Shown: positions 42,306-53,571, counted from the stretch's first letter. The stretch is 64,000 nt of DNA from Peristeroidobacter agariperforans (GCF_004138335.1 NZ_RYFW01000001.1:2108001-2172000); one strand, 5' to 3'. Program-made: numbers and translations. The notes: generated by a model from the letters alone, not told the origin.

Positions 42306-43964
42306 ATGCTGAGTTGGATGCTCTATGCGACGCTCGTCGCTGGGATGGTCGGCCTGGCTGCTGTGGCCTGGGAGCGAGCCGCCTCGCTTTGTCGATTTGC
42401 TTCCCGATGGGCATGGGTTGCGGCACTGGCTTTGTCCGTCTCGATTCCGGTGGTACACACACTCGCACCGCTCCCCATGAGCGAACGATTTCTGGAAGTC
42501 GTGGGAACTTCATCGATCGGGAACCTCGATGCCGAGGTCTCGGCAGGTCCCTCGATGCAGGCGCCACTCAGCCAGAACGCCGGGGTGCAGGCGATCGACC
42601 AGTGGTTGGGCGCCGTCTGGCTGTGCTTATCGGCAACTGCCTCGATCATGTTCGCGCTCGGGCTTTATGCGGTGAGGCGGGAGCAGCGGCTTGGGACTGT
42701 CGCCGTCGTTGCGGGCTGCCCAGTCGTGATGACGGAAAACCTTGGACCCGCCGTCATCGGCCTCACCAACCCGACGATTCTTCTTCCGGGATGGATACGC
42801 CAGATGTCCGCCCGCCAGCGTGAAATGGTGATAGCGCACGAGCTGCAGCATGTCCAAGCGAAAGATCAATGGCTGATCGGCGCAGCAATTTGCGTACTGA
42901 TGATCTTTCCCTGGAACGTTGCTCTCTGGTGGCAACTGAAACGCCTGCGATTGGCAATCGAGTTGGATTGCGATCAGCGCGTGCTGCGAGCTCAGTTCGG
43001 ACCCAATGAATATGGTCAGGCACTTCTCGATGCAGCGTCGCTAGGAGCGCGCGACACAGTTGTCGTTCCGGCGCTGATCGAGTCAGCATCGTCCCTGGAG
43101 AAGCGGATTCGAACGATGCTCCGTTCGCGCGCGCCGCACGACAAACCCGCGATTGTGATTCTTGCGCTCGCGTCTCTGGCGATCTGCGCGACTGCTGCAG
43201 CGTTGAATCCACCTGCTGCCCGGCCGTGGACGCCGCATCCAACCGCAGGATCGGTCATTGCCGCACCTCGCGTGCTCTCTCCGCAGCATGAGCTGGAAGT
43301 ACAGTGGCAGTCGCTCGTGCAGGCTATCGCGCATTTCGAGCCGGGCGTATTGAACGCCGACCGGTCCAGGACTCCATATATTTTCATCGCTGCGGACAAT
43401 GACGGTCGCGTCGTTCGCCATCATCTCGAGTTTCGGCCTTCATGGCAGAGAGACCCGATTTCCAGCGATGAATTGCAAAACATGTTCGCAGCGCTCGCTG
43501 GCGAGCCAACGGCTGCTAGCGCCGTGTTTCTGCAGCTGAGGTTGGGCTCGAGGCGCTTTGGTCCGAACCCGGCGCTGGTAATTCTGGGCGTGAATCCAGG
43601 CGGCAAGCCGATCGACGTAGCGGCCCCGGCTATCGATATGTCCGCGATCCGACGCGACCGTAACTGGCTGGAAGCCTTTCTGATCAGGAAGACGGAAAAC
43701 GAACGCGCCGTGATAAAGCTAGCCGATCCGGCGGCGATCGACGTTGGGCTCACCCAGGGAACGGAGCTGTGGATGGCGTTGAGCGCCGAGGGGGAATTCG
43801 TTCGCGGAGGGCGGCGAAACATCATCACCGATCCGAACGAGTCGCGACGCTTCGTCGAGAACGCTCTACTGGGGGCGCGCATCGGCGATGTCGTGCGCGG
43901 CACGGCCGTGAGGGATGCCGCCGGGAATCGCGTTACAGTAGCTTGGCACTGGTTGCAGCAGTAG
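42306..43964 (+). CDS. M56 (BlaR1/MecR1-type) membrane metallopeptidase with a non-PBP sensor domain
   Basis: A 552-residue membrane protein. Helices near 3-20, 35-52, 102-122, 187-210 and 270-290 surround a cytoplasmic gluzincin domain with the zinc motif HELQH (His178-His182) and a downstream Glu in LAIELDCDQRVL. In BlaR1 the C-terminal periplasmic domain is a penicillin-binding domain with SxxK. Here residues about 295-552 lack such a motif. They contain a sequence I do not recognise (VLNADRSRTPYIFIAADNDGR... RDAAGNRVTVAWHWLQQ). The cytosolic peptidase should inactivate the BlaI-like repressor in response to an unknown envelope signal. Confidence 0.88.
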   Translation: MLSWMLYATLVAGMVGLAAVAWERAASLCRFASRWAWVAALALSVSIPVVHTLAPLPMSERFLEVVGTSSIGNLDAEVSAGPSMQAPLSQNAGVQAIDQWLGAVWLCLSATASIMFALGLYAVRREQRLGTVAVVAGCPVVMTENLGPAVIGLTNPTILLPGWIRQMSARQREMVIAHELQHVQAKDQWLIGAAICVLMIFPWNVALWWQLKRLRLAIELDCDQRVLRAQFGPNEYGQALLDAASLGARDTVVVPALIESASSLEKRIRTMLRSRAPHDKPAIVILALASLAICATAAALNPPAARPWTPHPTAGSVIAAPRVLSPQHELEVQWQSLVQAIAHFEPGVLNADRSRTPYIFIAADNDGRVVRHHLEFRPSWQRDPISSDELQNMFAALAGEPTAASAVFLQLRLGSRRFGPNPALVILGVNPGGKPIDVAAPAIDMSAIRRDRNWLEAFLIRKTENERAVIKLADPAAIDVGLTQGTELWMALSAEGEFVRGGRRNIITDPNESRRFVENALLGARIGDVVRGTAVRDAAGNRVTVAWHWLQQ

Positions 43965-44115
43965 CGCCCCAGGGCAACGTTGTATCCAATACGCTCGCAT
44001 TAAAAACGTTTCATCCGCGCCCATGCCTGTCGTCAAGGCCGCCAGCGGGCAAACCTCTTTCTAAACGGCTGCGCCGTGGCCACAATGCGCGCTTGCCATG
44101 GCCATGGCGTTTTGA

Positions 44116-45543
44116 ATGAGGTTCGAAGTGAAGTCCAGCTCGCTCCTGAAGAATTATGTCGCCGCGCTCATCGGCTGTGCCGCGATGAGCTTTGCGGTCG
44201 GGGCTACGGCGTCCGGCAAGCCGGCGGTGGATCAGGCGCTGCACGATCAGGCGCTGGCAATCCTGCAGAAGTCGATCAGTTTCCGGACCGTGGAGGGCGC
44301 GGGGCAGGTGCCGGCCTATGCCGAGTATCTGAAGAGCGTGCTGGTCGAAGCCGGCTATGCGCCTGGCGATATCGAGATCGAGCCGGTTGCGAACACGGCT
44401 ACCTTCGTCGCCCGCTACAAAGGCGCCGACAGCAAGAAGAAGCCGCTGCTGGTCATCGGTCACATGGATGTCGTCGAAGCGAAGCGCGAGGACTGGCAGC
44501 GCGATCCGTTCACGCCGGTGCTCGAAAACGGCTATGTGTTCGGCCGCGGCTCGGTGGACAACAAGTTCGAAGTGTCCATGATCGTCGCGACCATGGCGAA
44601 CCTGAAGCGCCAGGGCTGGAAGCCGAAGCGCGACGTGATCCTGGCGTTTTCCGGCGACGAAGAAACGTCGATGGCCAGCACGCGCAAGCTTGCTGCGCAG
44701 TTCAAGGATGCGGAGCTGGCGTTGAACGGCGATGCCGGCGGCGGCCTGCTCTCCGAAGAGGGCCAGCCGGTTGTATACGGCCTGCAGGCGGGCGAGAAGA
44801 CCTATGCGGACTTCAAGCTGACCGTCACCAATCCCGGCGGACACTCCAGCCGCCCGGGCAAGGTGAACGCCATCAATCAGCTGGCCGCAGCACTGGATCG
44901 TATCGGCAAGTATCAGTTTCCGGTCATGCGCAACGAGCTGACCACGGCCTATTTCAAAGCGAGCCTGCCGAAGTTGTCCGGACCGACGGCCGAAGCCGTC
45001 AAACGGTATCTGGCGAACCCAGAGGACGCACAGGCGATCGCAACCTTGTCCGATGACCCAAGTTACATCGGCCAGCTGCGCACCACTTGCGTGTCCACGA
45101 TGATCGAAGGCGGCCACGCCACGAACGCGCTCCCGCAGAAGGCGGTTGCCAACATCAACTGCCGTATCTTCCCCGGCACGCCGGTGGCGGAAGTGCAGAA
45201 GACGCTCGGCGAAGTCGCGGCCGATGCGGAAGTGAAGATCACGCAGGTGACCACCGGCTCGGTTGCGAGCGACGCGTCCCCCTTGCGCAAGGATGTGATG
45301 GCCGCTGTGACCAAGGCGGTGCACGCCAACTATCCGGGCTTGTCGATCGTGCCGTCGATGTCGGCCGGCGCGACCGACAGCATGCACTTCCGTGCGAACG
45401 GTGTGCCGAGCTACGGCGTGTCGGGCCTGTTCATGAAGGACTCGGATGAGTTCTCGCACGGTCTCAATGAGCGCGTGCCGGTGTCGTCCATCGACGGCGC
45501 ACTCGCGCATTGGAACAGCGTGTTGAAGGACCTCGCTCGCTGA
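44116..45543 (+). CDS. Exported M20-family metallopeptidase
   Basis: A 475-residue zinc hydrolase with a signal peptide (AALIGCAAMSFAVGATASGK). Metal-binding and catalytic motifs are in order: GHMDVV, GRGSVDNK, SGDEETS, NGDAGGG and a C-terminal SHGLNERV histidine. A dimerisation (lid) domain lies between. Such enzymes (for example the CPG2/PepT/DapE clan) hydrolyse dipeptides or acyl-amino acids. Here the signal peptide places it in the periplasm. ATG 44116 and GTG 44128 are both possible starts. It follows the M56 gene by 151 bases, so it is a candidate but unproven target of the BlaI-like repressor. Confidence 0.9.
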   Translation: MRFEVKSSSLLKNYVAALIGCAAMSFAVGATASGKPAVDQALHDQALAILQKSISFRTVEGAGQVPAYAEYLKSVLVEAGYAPGDIEIEPVANTATFVARYKGADSKKKPLLVIGHMDVVEAKREDWQRDPFTPVLENGYVFGRGSVDNKFEVSMIVATMANLKRQGWKPKRDVILAFSGDEETSMASTRKLAAQFKDAELALNGDAGGGLLSEEGQPVVYGLQAGEKTYADFKLTVTNPGGHSSRPGKVNAINQLAAALDRIGKYQFPVMRNELTTAYFKASLPKLSGPTAEAVKRYLANPEDAQAIATLSDDPSYIGQLRTTCVSTMIEGGHATNALPQKAVANINCRIFPGTPVAEVQKTLGEVAADAEVKITQVTTGSVASDASPLRKDVMAAVTKAVHANYPGLSIVPSMSAGATDSMHFRANGVPSYGVSGLFMKDSDEFSHGLNERVPVSSIDGALAHWNSVLKDLAR

Positions 45544-45550
45544 TACAAAC

Positions 45551-45583
45551 GCGCGAGTCCGTCAGTCGGTGACGGGCTCGCGC
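45551..45583. terminator. Strong hairpin between convergent M20 and MFS genes
   Basis: The arms GCGCGAGTCCGTCA and TGACGGGCTCGCGC pair over 14 bp with one G-U and a 5-base GTCGG loop. It starts 8 bases after the M20 stop and overlaps the last codons of the convergent MFS gene. T-runs are absent, so it is a likely shared transcription barrier rather than a classic terminator. Confidence 0.55.
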
Positions 45584-47004
45584 GTCGCGACCGGTGTTTC
45601 ATTCTTAGCCGTGAGTGCGTGCCCATCCCCGGCGCGCAACGTCCAGAAGCTGAGCGACGACACGATCGTTGCGACGCCTAAAGTAATGAACGCCGCGTGC
45701 AGCGCGTTCGTGACCGCGATCTGATCGGTCTGTGGCAAGCCTCCCAAATACCAGCCCGTCAGCAACGAGCCGCAGGCCAGACCGAAGCTCATCGACAGCT
45801 GCTGCGTGGTGCTGGCGATGGTGTTCGCCATGCTCGAGTTACGCGCGTCGATATCGGCGAAGGCGAGCGAGTTCATGCTGGAGAACTGCATCGAGTTGCC
45901 CGATCCCACCAGGAAGCTCAGCAGCACGATCACGACGATGGGCGTGCTCTGATCGGCCAGCGCGAACAAGCCAATGATCACGCCCATCACCATCGTGTTC
46001 ACGATCAGAATGCGTCGATAGCCATAGCGTCGCAGCAGATGCGGCGAGATCGCTTTAACAGTCATCGCGGCGATGGCCGAAGGCATCATCATCAGGCCCG
46101 ACTGCCACGCCGGCATGCCCATGCCGAGCTGATAGAACAGCGGCAGCAGGAAAGGCAGGCCGCCAATGCCGAGTCGCGTGACGAGCCCGCCGAGCACCGA
46201 AACCCGGAACGTCCGCACCTGGAATAGTCGCAGACTCAGCAGCGGATGCTCGGTGCGATTCGCGTGCAACCCATAAGCGCCGAGCAGCGCGAACGACAGC
46301 AAGAAAAGAATCGCACTCGAAGTCACATCGAGCCGATGCTCGCCGAACACTTCGAGCAGCCATGACAACAGCGCCGCGCCCGAGCTGAACAGCACCAGGC
46401 CGATCACATCGAGCGGTCGGGGCGAGTCGCTGCGGTATTCCGGCATGTAACGGCGGCTGAGCCACAGCGCCGCGAAGCCCACCGGCACGTTGACGAAAAA
46501 GATCTCGCGCCACGACCACCAGTGCACGATCAATCCGCCGACCGTCGGGCCCAGCAGCGGGCCGATCAATGCCGGGATGATCACGAAGTTCATCTTGTCG
46601 AGCAGTTGTGATTTCGGAAACGTCCGCACGATCGCGAGCCGTCCAACCGGTGTCATCATCGCGGCGCCGAGGCCTTGCAGGATGCGAGCGGCGACGAGCA
46701 TCGGCGCGTTCAGCGACAGGCCGCACATGATCGAAGCCAGCGTGAAGATGGCGACGGCCGAGATGAACAACTTCCGCGTGCCGAAGCGATCGGCCAGCCA
46801 GCCGCTCACGGGAATGCCGACCGCTAGCGCCAGGATGTAGCTGGTGACAATGGCTTTGAGGCTGAGCGGGGTGACATCGAGACTGCGCGCCATGCTCGGC
46901 ACGGCCGTATTCACGATGGTCGAGTCGAGCGTTTCCATGAACAGCACGACGCCGACCAGCCACGGCAGGTAACGTTGGACGTCGGATGAGGGCGCGGTGC
47001 TCAC
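45562..47004 (-). CDS. MFS multidrug efflux transporter (DHA2, EmrB/QacA-like)
   Basis: A 480-residue, 14-helix transporter. The N-terminus WLVGVVLFMETLDSTIVNTAVPSMARSL is diagnostic of EmrB/QacA DHA2 pumps, with helix-1 Asp. Motif A reads GWLADRFGTRKLF and motif C MTPVGRLAIVRTFPK. It should expel drugs or metabolites using the proton gradient. No periplasmic adaptor (EmrA) gene is adjacent. A thioredoxin-like gene lies 15 bases upstream on the same strand. Confidence 0.92.
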   Translation of the reverse strand: MSTAPSSDVQRYLPWLVGVVLFMETLDSTIVNTAVPSMARSLDVTPLSLKAIVTSYILALAVGIPVSGWLADRFGTRKLFISAVAIFTLASIMCGLSLNAPMLVAARILQGLGAAMMTPVGRLAIVRTFPKSQLLDKMNFVIIPALIGPLLGPTVGGLIVHWWSWREIFFVNVPVGFAALWLSRRYMPEYRSDSPRPLDVIGLVLFSSGAALLSWLLEVFGEHRLDVTSSAILFLLSFALLGAYGLHANRTEHPLLSLRLFQVRTFRVSVLGGLVTRLGIGGLPFLLPLFYQLGMGMPAWQSGLMMMPSAIAAMTVKAISPHLLRRYGYRRILIVNTMVMGVIIGLFALADQSTPIVVIVLLSFLVGSGNSMQFSSMNSLAFADIDARNSSMANTIASTTQQLSMSFGLACGSLLTGWYLGGLPQTDQIAVTNALHAAFITLGVATIVSSLSFWTLRAGDGHALTAKNETPVATREPVTD

Positions 47005-47019
47005 ATGCGCGGCGTGCGC

Positions 47020-47343
47020 TTACTCGCTGGGATCGATTTGTCTGGCAGCGTCGCGAATGGGTTGGGCTGAGCTGGGGCGCACGACGCGCGCGACCTCAGT
47101 GCCGTCCTTCATGAAGATCAGCGTGGGCCACAGCTTGACGCGGAACGACCGGCCGAGCGGTCGGCCGGGGCCATCTTCGATCTTCAGATGCCGCAGGTCG
47201 GGATGGGCGGCCAGGCCTTGTTCGATGTGCGGCTGGGCGGCTGAGCAGAAGCCGCACCAGTTGGTGCCGAACTCGATGACGGTCGCGCCCGGCAAGGCAT
47301 CGACTTCAGTGCGCGACGGCGCGCTCTCGGTATAGGCGCTCAT
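47020..47343 (-). CDS. Thioredoxin-like protein
   Basis: A 107-residue protein with a thioredoxin fold. The active site is WCGFC (usual WCGPC), and the second half reads LKIEDGPGRPLGRSFRVKLWPTLIFMKDG, where the cis-Pro lies in WPTLIF. No signal peptide, so it is cytoplasmic. Thioredoxins with CGFC often act in reduction of specific partners. It precedes the EmrB-like pump by 15 bases and probably shares its transcript. Confidence 0.88.
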   Translation of the reverse strand: MSAYTESAPSRTEVDALPGATVIEFGTNWCGFCSAAQPHIEQGLAAHPDLRHLKIEDGPGRPLGRSFRVKLWPTLIFMKDGTEVARVVRPSSAQPIRDAARQIDPSE

Positions 47344-47397
47344 GGCGCCGAATTCTAACCAGCCGACCTCGCCGTCGTAAGTCGGCTTTTCGGCGCG

Positions 47398-47853
47398 TTA
47401 CTGCTGCTTATCGCTCACCCAGTTGCCGATGTCGGCGTCCAGGCCCTCGCCGCCTTCCTGGTTGTCGGCGCCGTAGGTGAACAGGTCGAACTCTTTGCCG
47501 TGCGTGCCCGGGTAGACGTAGCGATAGTCGTTACCCCAGGGATCCTTGCTCGCAGTCGAGTCGAGGTAGCCGCCTTGCTTCCAGTTGCGCACGCTCGAAT
47601 CGTTGGGCTTCTCGTACAGCGCCTTGATGCCCTGTTCGGTGGTCGGATAACGGAAGTTATCCATGCGATACAGGTTGAGCGCGGTTTCGATGGTGCGGAT
47701 GTCGCTGGACACCTTGGTCAGCTGCGCATCGTCGATTCGACGCATCACGTTCGGCGCGACGATCGCGGCCAGGATGCCGAGAATCACCACGACGACCATG
47801 ATTTCGATGAGCGTAAATCCGCCGCTGCGCTGGAATTTTTGGGTTGATTTCAT
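47398..47853 (-). CDS. gspG: Type II secretion major pseudopilin GspG, orphan
   Basis: A 151-residue prepilin. The start at 47853 gives a short basic leader (MKSTQKFQRSGG) followed by FTLIEIMVVVVILGILAAIVAPN, in which cleavage after Gly leaves N-methyl-Phe and the conserved Glu5. The C-terminal GspG region includes YPTTEQGIKALYEKP, KDPWGNDYRYVYPG and a calcium-site-like end (GADNQEGGEGLDADIGNW). GspG is the main subunit of the T2SS pseudopilus. No gspC-F or gspH-K gene is adjacent, so the rest must be elsewhere or this copy is specialised. Confidence 0.93.
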   Translation of the reverse strand: MKSTQKFQRSGGFTLIEIMVVVVILGILAAIVAPNVMRRIDDAQLTKVSSDIRTIETALNLYRMDNFRYPTTEQGIKALYEKPNDSSVRNWKQGGYLDSTASKDPWGNDYRYVYPGTHGKEFDLFTYGADNQEGGEGLDADIGNWVSDKQQ

Positions 47854-48028
47854 TGCAATCTCGCTGCGCTGTATGACATGCCGACTGCCGTGTCGGGCCG
47901 CGCGGATCATATCTGGATGGCCCGTGTCCGCAAACTGGGGACTGCGGATACCCGCTGTCTCCGAGCGGATTAGATGGGGGATCTGGCCGCGAGTTCGAAC
48001 TCGCTCGCGGCGCAGATTCACTGCAATG

Positions 48029-48868
48029 TTACTGCGGCGGTTCCTGACCCGGCTGAGGGTCTTCGAGGGGGTAGGTCTGCACGCCGCTGGGAGCCGAGCT
48101 GCTGGCCGTGGAAGCCGGCGGTTGAGTCGGGGTCGCGGGCGGCGGGGTGGTCGCCGGGGCGGCCGGCACATTGCCGCTGGCCGAACGCTGCACGGCTGCG
48201 ACGAACTGATCCGCCGGGGCCGGTGCGCTCGGCGCGTCGGCACGGATGATCTCGCTGGCCAGGATGCCGGGCTTCTTATAGAACGATTCGTTCGAGGAGC
48301 TATCGATGGTGATGGCCGAGCCGTCGAGCGCGACACCTGCGAACAAGCCGCTGGCGCGCGAATATGAATACACCTGCGCGGTCAGCCCGATATCGGTTGC
48401 CGCCGAGCTCTGCCGGCCGACCGGACCCGCCGCGACCGACGCGTCCGCGCCCAGCGTGACCTTGCCGCCGACGATGCCTTCGATGCTTTGCTTTGAGGTG
48501 AAAACGAGCACGACGTCGGCGGACTGCACGCCGACCTGGAAGCCGAAGCTGCCGCCAGTCAGGTTGATGAAAATCGGATTGCTCCACGCGCCGGTGTCCT
48601 TACGAACGACCAACACGCCCTTGCCGCGACGACCGCCGATGCCGAGACCGACCTTGATGACGGTGGGGATGACGGCAACGGCGTAAGCGCGCTCCATCAA
48701 CCAGGTAGGAATATTTTGCTCGGGCATGCTCATCAGCTCGCTCAGCACCTGTGTCGAGGTGAGCAGCCGTGCCTCCTGGCGCTCGCCAGCAACAGCACCG
48801 GCGGTCATGGCGCAGGAAAGCAGAAGCACCGCGAGCTTGGTCGCGAACAGGTTGGATCGTGTGCGCAT
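48029..48868 (-). CDS. SYLF-domain (Ysc84-like) lipid-binding protein with Pro/Ala tail
   Basis: A 279-residue exported protein. Signal peptide (LAVLLLSCAMTAGAVAGERQ) is followed by the SYLF/Ysc84 domain (LTSTQVLSELMSMPEQNIPTWLMERAYAVAVIPTVIKVGLGIGGRRGKGVLVVR and TGGSFGFQVGVQSADVVLVFT). SYLF domains bind phosphoinositides in eukaryotes; bacterial members are mostly uncharacterised envelope proteins. The last 60 residues are proline, alanine and serine rich (PPPATPTQPPASTASSSAPSG) and low-complexity. It follows the Ser/Thr kinase gene by 89 bases on the same strand. Confidence 0.88.
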   Translation of the reverse strand: MRTRSNLFATKLAVLLLSCAMTAGAVAGERQEARLLTSTQVLSELMSMPEQNIPTWLMERAYAVAVIPTVIKVGLGIGGRRGKGVLVVRKDTGAWSNPIFINLTGGSFGFQVGVQSADVVLVFTSKQSIEGIVGGKVTLGADASVAAGPVGRQSSAATDIGLTAQVYSYSRASGLFAGVALDGSAITIDSSSNESFYKKPGILASEIIRADAPSAPAPADQFVAAVQRSASGNVPAAPATTPPPATPTQPPASTASSSAPSGVQTYPLEDPQPGQEPPQ

Positions 48869-48895
48869 CGTTGGCGTCACTCCTACAAACGAGTC

Positions 48896-48912
48896 AGTCT
48901 CGTAATGAGACT
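48896..48912. promoter_or_regulatory. Small hairpin between kinase and SYLF genes
   Basis: AGTCTC-GTAAT-GAGACT is a perfect 6-bp inverted repeat. A TTTAAC follows on the plus strand, opposite to the genes. It may be an operator or a weak terminator of antisense transcription. Function unknown. Confidence 0.35.
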
Positions 48913-48957
48913 TTAACAGAAGCGGTGGGTTCAAGCCCGAGGCGGATTCTTGGCGAT

Positions 48958-51728
<2,771 letters not shown>

Positions 51729-51732
<4 letters not shown>

Positions 51733-52463
51733 GAGGCTTCGGGTTCGCGATTCCGTTGCGGTCGGATCTGGCGCAGGATCCAGGCCTTCGCGAGCCGGAT
51801 CTCCCGGTCGACGGTGGCCTCGGACACCTTCAGGGTCTCGGACAGCTCCTGATAGGTGAGGCCGCCGAAGTAGTGCAGCTCCACCATCTCCGCGAGGCGC
51901 GGATTGTTGCCGGACAGGCGCTGCAAGGCCTCGTCGATTTCCAGCACGTCGATATCGCCCGCGGTCGCGGGGCCGAGATCGAGCACGTCCATGTCGAAGT
52001 CGTTCAGCGAGCCCGTGGTGGTGCCGCCGCGTTTGTCACGAAACCGGCTCTTGGCGTGATCCACCAGAATACGGCGCATCTGCCGCGCGGCCACAGCGAA
52101 GAAATGAGCACGGTCCTGCCACGAGACATTCATCTCGACGAGCTTGACGAATGCCTCGTGCACGACGGCGGTGGCCTGCAGGGTGTGGCCCGGGCGCTCG
52201 CGTTTCATATAGCGGCGAGCCCGGTTGCGCAGCTCCTCATATATGAGCGGCGTCAGTCGTTCCAGGGCGCGAGTGTCCCCTGACTGCCACGCAGACAACA
52301 GCCGTGTCACTGCCTGGCGGTCGGGCGGTGGAATGGCCGCTGCGATTGTGTTGCTCAGTTGCGGGTCTCCGATTCGGGGCCTGTCTGTTCTTCCAACCGA
52401 AAAACGCCACGGCGTTTTCGACGGGTTCTCTAGTTTACGGGCTCGAGTGCGACAGTTTCTCAC
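51729..52463 (-). CDS. ECF-type sigma factor of the kinase-linked group
   Basis: A sigma-70 family protein with region 2 (LIYEELRNRARRYMKRERPGHTLQATAVVHEAFVKLVEMNV) and region 4 (RLAEMVELHYFGGLTYQELSETLKVSEATVDREIRLAKAWILRQI). The sequence type is the Sigma70_ECF family associated with Ser/Thr kinases (ECF43-like). The first 35-50 residues are not conserved. A GTG at 52310 would give 193 residues, closer to family length, so the start is uncertain. Its TGA overlaps the kinase start. No anti-sigma factor is present. The divergent repeat-protein gene is a natural candidate target. Confidence 0.9.
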
Positions 52464-52657
52464 CTGGCGCCCCGGCTGTACCGCGTCGCTAAGCCAAAAC
52501 CGCCTTACGGCCGTCCCTGAATCCGGCCCAACCGATTGATTTGCGGGATGTCCCGAAATTGCGGTTGAGCGATGTACTGATTGTTCCTTTTTTCTTCCGC
52601 TTGTCCAGGGGGCTGTGACGGGATTCTCAAGGGGACATCGCTTAACTCAGTGATCGA

Positions 52658-52679
52658 GCCAGTGCGACTGGCGTTTTTT
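52658..52679 (+). terminator. Intrinsic terminator inside the leader of the repeat-protein gene
   Basis: The hairpin GCCAGT-GCG-ACTGGC is followed by GTTTTTT, a classic rho-independent form. It lies 28 bases before the ATG of the repeat gene, and no plus-strand gene lies upstream of it. It would end an upstream leader RNA or act as an attenuator for the gene. An alternative is that the main promoter lies downstream of it, but only about 28 bases remain. Confidence 0.6.
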
Positions 52680-52707
52680 AGCACTTTTCCCGGGAGGGGT
52701 TGTTGTC

Positions 52708-53265
52708 ATGCGTAACGTATTTGCAATTTCGATGGCGGTGGCGGGCGTTCTGTTTGCTTCTAACGCGAGCTCTGGCGCGCAGCTGGCGGACGGCGATACG
52801 GGCGGCAAGCGCCCGGTATTTAACATTGTCGACGGCGACACGGGTGGCAAGCGTCCGGTCCTGGCCGATGGCGACACGGGTGGCAAGCGCCCGGTATTTA
52901 ACATCACCGACGGCGACACCGGAGGCAAGCGTCCGGTCTTGACCCTGGCCGACGGCGATACCGGCGGCAAGCGGCCGGTATTCAACATCGTCGATGGCGA
53001 CACCGGCGGTAAGCGCCCGGTGCTGGCCGACGGCGACACGGGCGGCAAGCGTCCGGTGCTGAACCTCACCGACGGCGATACGGGTGGCAAGCGCCCGGTG
53101 CTGGCGGACGGCGATACAGGTGGCAAGCGCCCGGTGCTGAACCTCACTGACGGCGACACCGGCGGCAAGCGTCCGGTGCTGGCCGATGGCGATACCGGCG
53201 GTAAGCGCCCGGTGCTGAACCTGGCCGATGGTGACACCGGCGGCAAACGCCCGGTGCTCGCTTAA
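52708..53265 (+). CDS. Secreted protein made of twelve DGDTGGKRPV repeats
   Basis: A 185-residue protein. A ribosome-binding site (GGAGG at 52693-52697) precedes the ATG. A signal peptide (VFAISMAVAGVLFASNASSGAQ) is followed by a mature part consisting only of repeats. The 10-residue core DGDTGGKRPV is invariant in all twelve. Spacers of LA, FNIV, FNIT, LTLA, LNLT and LNLA make 12- and 14-residue units that mostly alternate (26-residue super-unit). Amino acids are conserved while codons vary, indicating selection on the protein. I do not recognise any family. The acidic DGDTGG part could bind Ca2+, and the KR could be a processing site. Both are speculative. Confidence 0.8.
   Translation: MRNVFAISMAVAGVLFASNASSGAQLADGDTGGKRPVFNIVDGDTGGKRPVLADGDTGGKRPVFNITDGDTGGKRPVLTLADGDTGGKRPVFNIVDGDTGGKRPVLADGDTGGKRPVLNLTDGDTGGKRPVLADGDTGGKRPVLNLTDGDTGGKRPVLADGDTGGKRPVLNLADGDTGGKRPVLA
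52789..53262 (+). repeat. Tandem array of 36- and 42-bp coding repeats (12 units)
   Basis: Unit lengths in residues are 14, 12, 14, 14, 14, 12, 14, 12, 14, 12, 14, 12, giving 158 residues. All units are in phase with the coding frame. Nucleotide differences between units are mainly at third codon positions (for example GGC/GGT, GAC/GAT, AAG/AAA). The array is close to a 78-bp double-unit minisatellite and could change copy number by slippage or recombination. Confidence 0.9.
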
Positions 53266-53310
53266 CAAACGAATCCTATTCGCAAGTTTGAATTCGCGTT
53301 GGAGATAGAG

Positions 53311-53553
53311 ATGACAAAGCGTCGTATCGCCCTTGGCGCCGCCATGTTGCTCACGCTCGGCACCGCAGTGGCCAGCACGTTTCTGTACGGCCACGAGCAG
53401 GCCGCGATGGTCGAGCAGCCGATCACGTTGCCTTCCGACACAACCACCTCGGCAGCAGGCTCGAGTGTCTCGACCGTGACTGCGGAGCAGATCGCGATGT
53501 GGAAGGCCACTGCCGCATCGACTGACTACGAAGCTCTGAAAGCGCCGATCTAA
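53311..53553 (+). CDS. Small exported hypothetical protein
   Basis: An 80-residue protein starting at the ATG at 53311, with GGAGA 6 bases upstream; a TTG at 53299 is less likely. An N-terminal signal or anchor (RRIALGAAMLLTLGTAVASTFLYG) is followed by a Ser/Thr-rich and then helical tail ending in YEALKAPI. It starts 45 bases after the repeat gene and is followed by a strong terminator, so the two form one operon. No family is recognised. It could assist export, anchoring or processing of the repeat protein; this is inference. Confidence 0.65.
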   Translation: MTKRRIALGAAMLLTLGTAVASTFLYGHEQAAMVEQPITLPSDTTTSAAGSSVSTVTAEQIAMWKATAASTDYEALKAPI

Positions 53554-53571
53554 CTTACCGGCGCAACACTG

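Noticed and set aside
52789-53262. CRISPR-like repeat array
   Set aside because: Units are in-frame multiples of three, the repeat core is protein-conserved with silent variation, spacers are short and not unique, and no cas genes are near.
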